Shown: positions 43,037 to 51,925, numbered from the stretch's first letter. The stretch is 64,000 nucleotides of DNA from MFD01275-c22 sp963705885 (GCA_963705885.1 OY970120.1:1426001-1490000), one strand, 5' to 3'. Translations and numbers: made by a program. The notes: generated by a model not told the origin, from the letters alone.

Positions 43037-43680
43037 GCCGCGACGAGCTGCTGGTCTCCCTGTCGGCGCGGATCCTCGCGCTGCCCGACGACCGGGTCGT
43101 GACCGTCGCCGTCGACGGGATGTCGTGCGTGGGGAAGACCACCCTGGCCGCCCAGCTCGCGGCGGTGGTCTCGGGTGCTGGGCGGCCGGTCGTACCCGTG
43201 TCCTACGACGACTTCCACCACGCGCGGGAGGTCCGCCACCGCGGAGAGCGGCTCTCGGCGGAGGGCTACCTGCACGACTCCTACGACCCGGACGCCCTGC
43301 GCCGCCTCGTGCTCGACCCCGCCGCTGCCGGCCGTCCGGTCGTGACGGCCAGCTTCGACCTGGCGGGCGACGTCGCGGTCGCCCCGGACCCGGTCGAGCT
43401 GCCGGGGGACGCGGTGGTGCTGGTCGAGGGCGAGTTCCTGCTCGGTGACCGGCTCGGCAGGTGGGACCTCGCCGTGCTGCTGGTCGCCGACCCGGCCGCG
43501 GTCGTCGCACGGGCGCTGGTGCGCGACAGCGACCTCGGGACCCCGGACCAGGTGCGCGAGCTCTACCTGCGGAGGTACCTGGGTGCGTGGTCGCTCTACG
43601 AGGAGGAGTCGGATCCCTGGTCGCGCGCCGACGTGGTCGTGGACCTCACCGACCCCGATGCACCGCGTGCCCTGAGCTGA
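43033..43680 (+). CDS. Uridine kinase-like P-loop NTPase
   Basis: 215 residues with a P-loop (GMSCVGKTT, about residues 29-37), a DDFHHAR motif near 60 as in uridine/pantothenate-type kinases, and FDLAGD/VEGEFLL Walker-B-like segments. Substrate is not clear; nucleoside, or another small molecule, by similarity in motif order. ATGA overlap with truA suggests co-translation. It ends 4 bp from the convergent acetyltransferase gene. Confidence 0.75.
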   Translation: MSRDELLVSLSARILALPDDRVVTVAVDGMSCVGKTTLAAQLAAVVSGAGRPVVPVSYDDFHHAREVRHRGERLSAEGYLHDSYDPDALRRLVLDPAAAGRPVVTASFDLAGDVAVAPDPVELPGDAVVLVEGEFLLGDRLGRWDLAVLLVADPAAVVARALVRDSDLGTPDQVRELYLRRYLGAWSLYEEESDPWSRADVVVDLTDPDAPRALS

Positions 43681-43684
43681 GCCG

Positions 43685-44491
43685 TCACGCCGGCGGGCGC
43701 GGGGGCGGCCGCTCGGCCTGCAGCTGGGTCTCGGACCCGGTGAACCCGACCGAGCGGTAGACCCGGATCGCCAGGTAGTCGGGGTCGGCGACCATCACCA
43801 GCGTCCGGGCGCCCAGCTCGCCGAGGCCGTAGCGGCTCACGTGCTGCACCAGGGTGCCCGCCAGCCCGCGGCCCCGCACGTCGGGACTGGTCTCGACCGA
43901 CTGGAAGCGCGCGAGCCCGGGGCTCGCCGCGAGCAGACCCATCTGGCTGGCGAGCCGGTCGCCGAGGAACGCCCCGAACCAACCGCCGTGGCCTGCCTCG
44001 GTCAGCGCCCGGTTCGTCCTCGCCCGGCCGACCACGAACTGGCGGTGGCTCACCGGCTCGTGGCCGTCGTCGTTGCAGGCCGTCGCCAGCTCGACGCTCT
44101 GGGCCCAGTCGTCGTCGGAGCGCAGGCGCCGGTACGTCGCCTCCAGGTTGGGTCGCGGCGGCGCGTGCACGGCGGTCGCGGTCATGACGGTCGAGGCCTC
44201 GACCGTGAGCCCCTTCCCGGCGAAGGCCGCGAGGTCGCCCAGCCTCCCCCGTGGGCCGTCCACGCCGATGGCGACGTGCTCGGCGTCCGGGAAGGCCGTG
44301 GCGAACCGGTCGAGCCAGCGGTCGGTCTCGTGGGGCGGCGGTGGCGCGGCGAGGAGCAGGAAGTTGCCCCACCAGAACGCCGGGTCGTGCGGGCTGCGCA
44401 CGACCAGGTGGTCGCCGTGGTCCTCGACCTCGCTCCCGCCGAGCCGCAGCAGCGCGATGTCGGTGCGGAACCCGAGCGACGCGACGTCCAC
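43685..44491 (-). CDS. GNAT-family N-acetyltransferase
   Basis: 268 residues. The N-terminal half (VDVASLGFRTDIALLRLGG, PAFWWGNFLLLA) is a non-catalytic GNAT-like domain. The C-terminal half has the acetyl-CoA-binding motif VRGRGLAGTLVQHV at about 210-225 and the ADPDYLAIRVYRSVGF segment. The GTG at 44491 was chosen because TACAGT sits 8 bp upstream as a -10 of a leaderless mRNA. An upstream in-frame GTG adds 16 residues. Substrate unknown. Confidence 0.8.
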   Translation of the reverse strand: MDVASLGFRTDIALLRLGGSEVEDHGDHLVVRSPHDPAFWWGNFLLLAAPPPPHETDRWLDRFATAFPDAEHVAIGVDGPRGRLGDLAAFAGKGLTVEASTVMTATAVHAPPRPNLEATYRRLRSDDDWAQSVELATACNDDGHEPVSHRQFVVGRARTNRALTEAGHGGWFGAFLGDRLASQMGLLAASPGLARFQSVETSPDVRGRGLAGTLVQHVSRYGLGELGARTLVMVADPDYLAIRVYRSVGFTGSETQLQAERPPPRPPA

Positions 44492-44499
44492 GAGCGGGG

Positions 44500-44505
44500 A
44501 CTGTA
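44500..44505 (-). promoter_or_regulatory. -10 box of the GNAT gene
   Basis: TACAGT on the minus strand, 8 bp before the GTG. No ribosome binding site. Suggests a leaderless transcript. Confidence 0.45.
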
Positions 44506-44548
44506 ACCGGGTCGCGTCGACGCCCCGGCTGGCCCACACTCGTGACCC

Positions 44549-46402
44549 GTGGGCCACGTCGACGTCAACGGCATCAGCTACTACCTGCCCGACGGGCGGT
44601 GCCTGCTCTCCGACGTCTCCTTCCGCGTCGGCGACGGGGCCAAGGTCGCCCTGGTCGGCGCGAACGGTGCCGGCAAGACGACGCTGCTGCGGCTCGTCGC
44701 CGGTGACATCGACCCGCACGAGGGCTCGATCGGGCGGTCGGGCGGGCTGGGCGTGATGCGCCAGTTCGTCGGAGCGGCGACGTCCGGAGCGAGGGACGAG
44801 CGGAGGCGGAGCGCGACAGAAGGCATGGGAGCGGCGACGTCCGGAGCGAGGGACGAGCGGAGGCGGAGCGCGACAGACAGCATGGGAGCGGCGACGTCCG
44901 GAGCGAGGGACGAGCGGAGGCGGAGCGCGACAACGGGCATCGGGCCGGTCCATGGCGGCTCGTCGGTGCGCGACCTGCTCGTGTCGGTCGCGCCACCGGC
45001 GGTCAGGACGGCGGCCGCCGCGCTGGAGCAGGCCGAGCTGCTGATGATGGAGCGCGACGACCAGCCGACCCAGATGCGCTACGCGCAGGCGCTGGCCGAC
45101 TGGGCGGACGCCGGAGGCTACGAGGCCGAGGTGCTCTGGGACACCTGCACGGTCGCGGCGCTGGGGGTGCCGTTCGAGCGTGCGCAGTGGCGCGAGCTGC
45201 GGACGCTCTCCGGCGGCGAGCAGAAGCGCGTGGTCCTCGAGGCGCTGCTGCGAGGCCCCGACGAGGTGCTCATGCTCGACGAGCCGGACAACTACCTCGA
45301 CGTGCCGGGCAAGCAGTGGCTCGAGCAGGCGCTGCGCGAGTCGCCGAAGACGGTGCTGTTCGTCTCCCACGACCGCGAGCTGCTGGCCCGGTCGGCCACG
45401 CGGGTCGTGACCGTCGAGCTGGGCGCGGGCGGCAACACCGCGTGGACGCACGGCGGGGGCTTCGTGACGTACCACGACGCCCGGCGTGAGCGGTTCGCCC
45501 GGCTGGAGGAGCTGCGACGGCGCTGGGACGAGGAGCACGCGAAGATCAAGGCCCTGGTGCTGATGTACAAGCAGAAGGCCGCCTACAACGACGGCCTGGC
45601 GTCGCGCTACCAGGCGGCGAAGACGCGGTTGCGGATGTTCGAGGAGGCCGGGCCGCCGCAGGCCATCCCGCGTGAGCAGGACGTGACGATGCGCCTGCGC
45701 GGCGCCCGGACCGGCAAGCGGTCGGTCGTCTGCGAGGCCCTGGAGCTGACCGGGCTCATGAAGCCGTTCGACCTCGAGGTCTGGTACGGCGACCGGGTGG
45801 CCGTGCTGGGGTCCAACGGCTCGGGCAAGTCCCACTTCCTGCGCCTGCTCGCCCTCGGCGGCAGCGACCCCGACCTCGAGCACCGGCCGGTCGACGACGT
45901 CCGCATCGCTGCAGTCGCGCACACCGGGCGGGCGCGGCTGGGCGCCCGGGTGCGGCCGGGGTGGTTCGCCCAGACGCACGACCACCCCGAGCTGGTCGGG
46001 CGGTCCCTGCTCGACATCCTGTGGCGCGGTGACGAGCACCGCGACGGCCTGGGCCGGGAGCAGGCCTCCCGGGTCCTGGACCGCTACGAGCTCGCCGGCG
46101 CGGCCGAGCAGCGGTTCGAGAGCCTCTCCGGCGGGCAGCAGGCGCGGCTGCAGATCCTGCTGCTGGAGCTCTCCGGCGCGACGCTGCTGCTGCTCGACGA
46201 ACCGACGGACAACCTCGACCTGGTGTCGGCCGAGGCGCTGGAGGAGGGTCTCGCGGCCTTCGACGGGACCGTGCTCGCGGTGACCCACGACCGGTGGTTC
46301 GCCGGGGGCTTCGACCGGTTCCTCGTGTTCGGCGCCGACGGCACCGTCTACGAGTCCGACGAGCCGGTCTGGGAGGAGGGGCGGGTGCAGCGGGTGCGGT
46401 GA
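44549..46402 (+). CDS. ABC-F family ATPase with an inserted repeat
   Basis: 617 residues, two ATPase domains and no membrane segments, the ABC-F design of ribosome-associated proteins. Domain 1: GANGAGKTT, LSGGEQKR, LMLDEPDNYLDV. Domain 2: GSNGSGKS, LSGGQQAR, LLLLDEPTDNLDL. Between Walker A and signature of domain 1, just after MRQFVG, residues 75-130 are three copies of a 19-residue unit (GAATSGARDERRRSATEGM and variants), coded by a DNA repeat. They are absent from the normal fold and would form a charged, probably disordered loop. CACACT lies 8 bp before the GTG. Confidence 0.9.
   Translation: MGHVDVNGISYYLPDGRCLLSDVSFRVGDGAKVALVGANGAGKTTLLRLVAGDIDPHEGSIGRSGGLGVMRQFVGAATSGARDERRRSATEGMGAATSGARDERRRSATDSMGAATSGARDERRRSATTGIGPVHGGSSVRDLLVSVAPPAVRTAAAALEQAELLMMERDDQPTQMRYAQALADWADAGGYEAEVLWDTCTVAALGVPFERAQWRELRTLSGGEQKRVVLEALLRGPDEVLMLDEPDNYLDVPGKQWLEQALRESPKTVLFVSHDRELLARSATRVVTVELGAGGNTAWTHGGGFVTYHDARRERFARLEELRRRWDEEHAKIKALVLMYKQKAAYNDGLASRYQAAKTRLRMFEEAGPPQAIPREQDVTMRLRGARTGKRSVVCEALELTGLMKPFDLEVWYGDRVAVLGSNGSGKSHFLRLLALGGSDPDLEHRPVDDVRIAAVAHTGRARLGARVRPGWFAQTHDHPELVGRSLLDILWRGDEHRDGLGREQASRVLDRYELAGAAEQRFESLSGGQQARLQILLLELSGATLLLLDEPTDNLDLVSAEALEEGLAAFDGTVLAVTHDRWFAGGFDRFLVFGADGTVYESDEPVWEEGRVQRVR
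44771..44932 (+). repeat. Three tandem copies of a 57-bp unit with a 50-bp core
   Basis: Cores begin at 44771, 44828 and 44885, exactly 57 bp apart. Each begins GGAGCGGCGACGTCCGGAGC; the first two end GCGGAGCGCGACAGA, and copy 3 diverges after GCGCGACA. Copies 1 and 2 are identical across the 50 bp. The spacers are AAGGCATG, CAGCATG-type 7-bp sequences. 57 is a multiple of three, so the ABC-F frame is kept. A single further copy is at 6207-6251 in mceC. Confidence 0.95.
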
Positions 46403-46414
46403 CCGGGCCGGTCG

Positions 46415-46444
46415 GGCAACCTTTCGTGGGAGGGGCCGCGTCTT
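46415..46444 (+). promoter_or_regulatory. ECF-type promoter before the sigma factor gene
   Basis: GGCAACC (46415-46421), 17 bp, CGTCTT (46439-46444). AAC in the -35 and CGTC in the -10 are the hallmark of ECF sigma promoters. This suggests the SigE-family factor downstream drives its own gene. Confidence 0.65.
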
Positions 46445-46482
46445 CACCGGTGGAACACCGGCATCCGCCCCGGGGAGGTCAC

Positions 46483-46521
46483 GTGCAGGGCCGACGACGA
46501 CTCCTGGAACCGGACGCCTAG
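46483..46521 (+). CDS. 12-residue leader peptide before the sigma gene
   Basis: GTG ... TAG frame coding VQGRRRLLEPDA, preceded by a strong CGGGGAGG ribosome binding site and ending 8 bp before the ATG of the sigma factor, which lacks a good site of its own. This fits a leader peptide that passes ribosomes on to the sigma gene. It is a short frame and could be chance; the position and site are the support. Confidence 0.4.
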   Translation: MQGRRRLLEPDA

Positions 46522-46529
46522 GCGTTGGC

Positions 46530-47072
46530 ATGGCCGCGACCAGGGGCATGCCCGCCGTCGACGACGACGAGTTCCGCGCGTTCGTCGCGTCGCGCGGACC
46601 TGCACTGCTGAGGACGGCGTACATGCTGACCGGTGACCAGCACCTGGCCGAGGACCTGGTGCAGTCGGCCCTCGAGAAGGCTGCCGCCCGATGGCAGCAC
46701 ATCCGGGCGTCCGCCGCGACCGAGGCGTACGTGCGGCGCATCCTCTACCGCGAGCGCGTGTCCTTCTGGCGCCGCCGCCGCGTCACCGAGACCCTGCCGG
46801 GTGAGCTTCCCGAGCGGCCGGTCGCCGGGGGCTACGACGCGGTCGACGACCGTGCCGTGCTGCGACAGGCGATGTCGAGGCTGGGGCGCCGCCAGCGGAC
46901 CGTCCTGGTGCTGCGGTTCTACGAGGACATGACCGAGACGCAGGTCGCCGACGTGCTCGGCGTGAGCGTGGGGACGGTCAAGAGCCAGGCCGCGAAGGCG
47001 CTGCGGCGGCTGCGCGAGGAGTGCGGGGACCTGGCGCCCATGCCCCAGCCCCGGGGGGAGGAGCGGCCGTGA
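46530..47072 (+). CDS. SigE-family ECF RNA polymerase sigma factor
   Basis: 180 residues with sigma region 2 (AYMLTGDQHLAEDLVQSALEKA) and region 4 (LGRRQRTVLVLRFYEDMTET, VADVLGVSVGTVKSQAAKAL), the layout of the actinobacterial SigE-family ECF group. ATG 46530 is used; ATG 46548 is another option. The stop overlaps the next gene as GTGA. An ECF-type promoter and a possible leader peptide precede it. The stimulus is unknown. Confidence 0.9.
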   Translation: MAATRGMPAVDDDEFRAFVASRGPALLRTAYMLTGDQHLAEDLVQSALEKAAARWQHIRASAATEAYVRRILYRERVSFWRRRRVTETLPGELPERPVAGGYDAVDDRAVLRQAMSRLGRRQRTVLVLRFYEDMTETQVADVLGVSVGTVKSQAAKALRRLREECGDLAPMPQPRGEERP

Positions 47073-48160
47073 CCGAGATGTCGCAGCGGGTCAGGGACCT
47101 CTTCCAGCAGATGGAGGGCGAGGTCCACGAGGTGCCGCTGATGCCGCGGCTGGAGGCCTCGCTCGCCGAGGAGCCGGCTCGCCGTCCACGCCGCCTCGTG
47201 CTGGTCGCGGCCGCCACGGCGGCAGCGGTGGTCGCGGCCGTCGTCGGCGTCGGCCTGCTGCCGCGCGACGACGACGCCTTCGCACCGATCACGACGCCAC
47301 CCAAGGTCTTCCGCCTGGCCGGGACCGAGTCGGTGGCTCCGGGTCCTCTCGAGATCGTCGTCGTCGTCACCGATCCCGTCGACAACGCGACGCGGCCGTC
47401 CTACGCGGTGCCCGGGGCGCGCGGCGGCGTCCTCCGTGTCGCGGTACCCGACGAGGCCGCGCAGAACACTGCCATGGACATCCGGCTCTCGCCGGACGGC
47501 ACGCGGCTGGTCTACCTGGTGCACAGCTCCAACGGGAACATCACCGTGCAGGACCTCGTCACCGGCAGGAGCACGACGGCCGGCCAGGACATCTCTGCCT
47601 TCTCCGAGGTGTCGCCCGACAACCGCACGCTGGCCGTCGTCCTGCCCGACGGGGTCGACCTCCGCGACCTGGAGAACGGAACCTCGCGCCCGCTGCGCGG
47701 CGTGACGCCCGGAAGTGACAGCAGCCACCTCGGCTGGTCGCCGGCGGGGGACCAGCTCGCGGTGGACCAGGACGCATCCACGCTGGTCGTGGACCTGGCG
47801 GGTGACGTCCGGGCCCGTCTGGGCGCCGGCGTGCTGGTGAACGGCTCGATGTCGTGGTCGCCGGACGGCCGCTCGGTGCTGCTCTACGACGCCGCCGCGG
47901 GAGACGTCGTGGCGGCGGCCCTGGACGGTGGACGGACCGTCGTCGAGCGGCCCCCGGACGGGGTCCGGGCGCTCGGGTGGGCCGGCGACCGGGTGGTCTG
48001 GCTGGTGCGGGACGGCTCGGACCAGCGGCTGGTCACGACCGACACCTCGGGAGGCGACCTCGCCACCTGGATGCGCTTCGAGCCGGACGCGGGGCTGGTC
48101 GAGACCGTGCTGTGGTCCGACGCCCTGCGCGGCGGGCCGGAGGCGGCGCCGGCTCCCTGA
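47069..48160 (+). CDS. Membrane-anchored propeller protein, probable anti-sigma factor
   Basis: 363 residues: an N-terminal cytoplasmic segment of about 36 residues, a membrane segment (about 38-58), and an extracytoplasmic domain with repeated WSPDGRSVLLYD, LGWSPAGDQLAVD and LSPDGTRLVYLV motifs, as in TolB/WD-type beta propellers. Translational coupling to the sigma gene suggests it regulates it. There is no HxxxCxxC zinc motif in the short cytoplasmic part, so it is not a classical ZAS anti-sigma. Confidence 0.72.
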   Translation: MTEMSQRVRDLFQQMEGEVHEVPLMPRLEASLAEEPARRPRRLVLVAAATAAAVVAAVVGVGLLPRDDDAFAPITTPPKVFRLAGTESVAPGPLEIVVVVTDPVDNATRPSYAVPGARGGVLRVAVPDEAAQNTAMDIRLSPDGTRLVYLVHSSNGNITVQDLVTGRSTTAGQDISAFSEVSPDNRTLAVVLPDGVDLRDLENGTSRPLRGVTPGSDSSHLGWSPAGDQLAVDQDASTLVVDLAGDVRARLGAGVLVNGSMSWSPDGRSVLLYDAAAGDVVAAALDGGRTVVERPPDGVRALGWAGDRVVWLVRDGSDQRLVTTDTSGGDLATWMRFEPDAGLVETVLWSDALRGGPEAAPAP

Positions 48161-48189
48161 CCCGGAGCGCGCCGGGTGGCGGTCGGGGC

Positions 48190-48218
48190 TTCCCGGTTCG
48201 TCCGGCTGCGGCTAGGTT
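48190..48218 (+). promoter_or_regulatory. Candidate promoter of the amylase gene
   Basis: TTCCCG (48190-48195), 17 bp, TAGGTT (48213-48218). Similar to the boxes before rpmJ. Confidence 0.5.
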
Positions 48219-48259
48219 CGCATCGGTTTCGTCGTCGCGCGCCCCGAGGAGACACCGCC

Positions 48260-51200
48260 ATGCCCCGTCGCCGTCCCACCCGCCGCCTCCTGCTCGGGCT
48301 CGTCGTCGCCGTGGCGACCGCGCTGGGGCTCGTGGCGCCCGCGGCCCTGCCCGCCGCCGCGGACCACACCGGCCTGCCGGACCGGGTGACGCTGATGGGC
48401 TCGCTGATGAGCGAGCTCGGCTGCACCGGCGGGCCCAACGGCGGTGACTGGGACGAGGGATGCTCCGCGACAGACCTGTCCCGGGTAGGGGACACGCCGG
48501 TCTTCGAGCTCGACGTGACGGTCCCGGCCGGGTCCTACGAGTTCAAGGTGCGGCTCAACGGGTCCTGGGACGAGAACTACGGCGCCGGCGGGGTGGCGGG
48601 CGGCCCGAACGTCCCGCTCGCCCTCGAGAACGCGGCGCAGCTGACCTTCAGCTACGACCACACGTCGCACCGCGTCGGTGTCGCGCCGAGCGTCGAGCAG
48701 CCGGGCCTGACGCGAGCCGACCGTCGGCTCGCGCGCACCAGCCTGCGCAAGGACCTGACGCGCGAGCAGTTCTACTTCGTGATGGCCGACCGCTTCGCCA
48801 ACGGGAACGCGGCCAACGACGACGGCGGTTACGGCGGAGACCGCCTCGTCAGCGGTCTCGACCCCACCCACAAGGGCTTCTACCACGGTGGTGACCTCAA
48901 GGGCCTGCTGGACAAGCTCGACTACATCGAGGGCCTCGGCACGACGGCGATCTGGATGACGCCGTCCTTCAAGAACAAGCCGGTGCAGGGCGCGCCGGGG
49001 ACCGAGAGCGCCGGCTACCACGGCTACTGGATCACCGACTTCACCCAGATCGACCCGCACCTCGGGACCAACGCCGACCTCAGGACGCTCGTCGATGCCG
49101 CCCACGCCCGCGGCATCAAGGTCTTCTTCGACATCATCACCAACCACACCGCCGACGTCCTCGACTACACCGACGAGGCCTACGCGGGAGGCGAGGTCGT
49201 GCCGTACAAGAGCAAGGCCGAGGCGCCGTACGTCGACACGTCGGGCGAGCCCTTCGACGACCGCGACTATGCGCTGGGCGACACGTTCCCTGCCGTCGAC
49301 ACCAGCTCGTTCCCGTACGAGCCGGTGTTCCGTGCGCCGGGCGACGAGACCGCGAAGACACCGGCCTGGCTGAACGACCCGACGATGTACCACAACCGGG
49401 GCACGTCGAGCTTCACCGGCGAGAACAGCGAGTACGGCGACTTCCCCGGCGGACCGCGCCAGGCCCTGGACGACCTCTGGACGGAGCGGCCCGAGGTCGT
49501 CAACGGCATGGTGGACATCTACGAGGAGTGGGTCCAGAAGGCCGGCGTGGACGGGTTCCGCATCGACACCGTCAAGCACGTGAACATGGAGTTCTGGCAG
49601 CGGTTCGGACCCGCGCTGCAGGGCTACGCCGCGTCGATCGGCAACGACGACTTCTTCATGTTCGGCGAGGTCTTCGACGCCAACCAGGAGTTCATGTCCC
49701 GCTACACGACCACGGGAAGGCTCCAGGCGACCGTCGACTTCGGTTTCCAGGCCGCGGCCCAGCGCTTCGCCCAGGGCAAGGCCACCACGGCCATGCGCGA
49801 CCTCTACGCCGGTGACGACTGGTTCACCGACGCCGACTCCAACGCCTACTCGCTGCCGACGTTCCTCGGAAACCACGACATGGGCCGCATCGGGCGCTTC
49901 ATCGCGACGGAGGGGTTCGGCGGCGACGCGCTGCTTGACCGCTCGCGGCTCGCGAACTCGCTCATGTACCTCACCCGCGGCCAGCCGGTCGTCTACTACG
50001 GCGACGAGCAGGGCTTCGTCGGTGACGGCGGCGACCAGGACGCGCGCGAGGACATGTTCCCGTCGCGGGTCGGGTCCTACAACGACAACGACCTGATCGG
50101 CACCGACGCCACCACGGCGGACGCGAACTTCGACACGTCGCACCCGCTGTACAGGCACATCGCCGCCCTGTCGAAGCTGCGGGACAAGCACAGGGCCCTC
50201 GCCGACGGTGCGCAGATCCACCGGTTCGCGAGCAACGACGCGGGTCTCTACGCGTTCAGCCGTATCCGCGCCGGCGAGAACGTCGAGTACGTCGTGGCGG
50301 CCAACAACGCCGACACGCCCAAGAGCGCCGACGTGGCGACCTTCGCGCGGTGGCAGAAGCTGCGCCAGATCTGGCCCGCGTCGGGCAAGGCCCCGAAGCA
50401 CGGCAAGCACGGCAAGCACGGGACGTACGTCCGCAGCGACGACGAGGGCCGGCTCGCGCTGAGCGTCCCCGCCCGCTCGGTCGTGGTCTACCGCGCGGAG
50501 AAGCCGCTGCGGCAGGACCGCGTGGCCCCCGCGCCGTTCTTCACCTCGCCCGGCGCCGGCGGCGTCGTCGGAGGCCGCGCCGAGATCGGGGTCGGAGCGC
50601 CGGGTGGCGACTTCAACCAGGTGACCGTCGCCTACCGGCCGGTCGGCGGGAAGGCCTGGACCGTGCTCGGCACCGACGACAACGCGCCCTACCGGGTGTT
50701 CCACGACGTCCGCGGCATGGCGCGCGGCAGCCTGCTGGAGTACCGCGCGGTCGTGCGCGACCACGACGGCGACCTCGGCGTCGCGTCGACCTACGGCATC
50801 GTGGGCGACCCGCCCGCCCCCGGCGGCGGCGGTGACGAGCCGGTCGGCCCGGTCGACCAGCCCGGGGCGGTCTCGATCCCCGGCAGCCACGGGTCCGAGA
50901 TCGGCTGCCCCGACAGCGACACGGACGGCGGCACCGACCCGGGCGACTGGGACCCGGCGTGCGAGCAGGCCCAGCTCGCGCTGGACATGAACGACGACAT
51001 CTGGAAGAGCGAGGTCGCCCCCGAGCCCGAGGGCTTCGCGTTCAAGGCCGCGATCGACCGCGGCTGGGACGAGAACTACGGGGCGGGCGGGGTCCGCAAC
51101 GGAGGGGACATCGGCTACACCGCCCCCGGCGGGCCGATCCACTTCTACTACGACCACCGCACGCACTGGGCGACCAACGACGTCCTGAGCGACATCGTGA

Positions 51201-51877
51201 CCGCGGCCGGCGACTTCCAGGACGAGATGGGCTGCGCTGCCGACTGGGACCCGGGCTGCATGCGGGCCTGGCTGCAGGACCCGAACGACGACGACGTCTA
51301 CACCCTGTCGACGGTCGAGGTGCCTCCGGGCACCTGGCAGGCCAAGGCGACCGTCGGCCTGTCGTGGGACGAGAGCTACGGCGACAGCAGCGGCGCGAAC
51401 GTCGTGTTCACCGTGGCCGAGGGCGAGGCGACGACGTTCCGCTTCGACCGCTCGACCAACCAGTTCTCGGTGTCCACGGCGCCCGCCTCCCCGACGGAGA
51501 CCGGCCCGGACCTGTCCGTGTCGGAGGCGACCTGGGCCCGGTCCGACGTCGTGGCCTGGGACGTGTCCGGGAACGGCACCGGCCGGACGTACCGGCTGTT
51601 CTGGGGTGCCCCCGGCAGCCTCACCCTCGACGCGGAGACGATCCAGGGCGGGTCGTCGGTGCGGCTGACGCTCGACGAGGGGGGCCTTCCCCGGTCGGTG
51701 CTGGCCGACCATCCCGAGCTCGAGGGGCAGGACGCACTGCGGCTGGGCCCGTCGGCACGGTGGAAGACCCGGGACGTGTGGCGCTCCGGCGGCGCGGGCT
51801 ACCAGGTGGCGGTCGCGGAGTTCGACTCCCTCGGCCGCCTGGTGGACGCCACGGGGGTGGTCGTCCTGGGCCGGTAG
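48260..51877 (+). CDS. Secreted multi-domain alpha-amylase, pullulanase half missing
   Basis: 1205 residues. Signal peptide (about 1-34), an X25-type starch-related module (about 40-150), then a GH13 amylase domain with DIITNH (D291), GFRIDTVKH (nucleophile D436), FGEVFD (acid/base E470) and GNHDM (D540). An Ig-like part (about 755-850) and two more X25-type modules (about 870-970 and 975-1075) follow, then a domain (1083-1205) resembling the N-terminal domain of pullulanases, ending RLVDATGVVVLGR. In bifunctional amylase-pullulanases of actinomycetes a second catalytic domain usually follows this point; here the frame stops. ATG 48260 has GAGGAG upstream. Confidence 0.85.
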   Translation: MPRRRPTRRLLLGLVVAVATALGLVAPAALPAAADHTGLPDRVTLMGSLMSELGCTGGPNGGDWDEGCSATDLSRVGDTPVFELDVTVPAGSYEFKVRLNGSWDENYGAGGVAGGPNVPLALENAAQLTFSYDHTSHRVGVAPSVEQPGLTRADRRLARTSLRKDLTREQFYFVMADRFANGNAANDDGGYGGDRLVSGLDPTHKGFYHGGDLKGLLDKLDYIEGLGTTAIWMTPSFKNKPVQGAPGTESAGYHGYWITDFTQIDPHLGTNADLRTLVDAAHARGIKVFFDIITNHTADVLDYTDEAYAGGEVVPYKSKAEAPYVDTSGEPFDDRDYALGDTFPAVDTSSFPYEPVFRAPGDETAKTPAWLNDPTMYHNRGTSSFTGENSEYGDFPGGPRQALDDLWTERPEVVNGMVDIYEEWVQKAGVDGFRIDTVKHVNMEFWQRFGPALQGYAASIGNDDFFMFGEVFDANQEFMSRYTTTGRLQATVDFGFQAAAQRFAQGKATTAMRDLYAGDDWFTDADSNAYSLPTFLGNHDMGRIGRFIATEGFGGDALLDRSRLANSLMYLTRGQPVVYYGDEQGFVGDGGDQDAREDMFPSRVGSYNDNDLIGTDATTADANFDTSHPLYRHIAALSKLRDKHRALADGAQIHRFASNDAGLYAFSRIRAGENVEYVVAANNADTPKSADVATFARWQKLRQIWPASGKAPKHGKHGKHGTYVRSDDEGRLALSVPARSVVVYRAEKPLRQDRVAPAPFFTSPGAGGVVGGRAEIGVGAPGGDFNQVTVAYRPVGGKAWTVLGTDDNAPYRVFHDVRGMARGSLLEYRAVVRDHDGDLGVASTYGIVGDPPAPGGGGDEPVGPVDQPGAVSIPGSHGSEIGCPDSDTDGGTDPGDWDPACEQAQLALDMNDDIWKSEVAPEPEGFAFKAAIDRGWDENYGAGGVRNGGDIGYTAPGGPIHFYYDHRTHWATNDVLSDIVTAAGDFQDEMGCAADWDPGCMRAWLQDPNDDDVYTLSTVEVPPGTWQAKATVGLSWDESYGDSSGANVVFTVAEGEATTFRFDRSTNQFSVSTAPASPTETGPDLSVSEATWARSDVVAWDVSGNGTGRTYRLFWGAPGSLTLDAETIQGGSSVRLTLDEGGLPRSVLADHPELEGQDALRLGPSARWKTRDVWRSGGAGYQVAVAEFDSLGRLVDATGVVVLGR

Positions 51878-51896
51878 CGGGGGTGGTCCGGCGCTT

Positions 51897-51925
51897 TTGA
51901 CCCCTCCCGGGGCGGACGGTAGTCT
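51897..51925 (+). promoter_or_regulatory. rplM-rpsI promoter
   Basis: TTGACC (51897-51902), 17 bp, TAGTCT (51920-51925). The same -35 and spacing as the str promoter at 20107. It begins 20 bp after the amylase stop. The leader to rplM is about 88 nt. Confidence 0.75.

Noticed and set aside
50397..50425. KHGKHGKHG-coding short repeat in the amylase
   Set aside because: Only three 9-bp units in a linker; no evidence of function or mobility.
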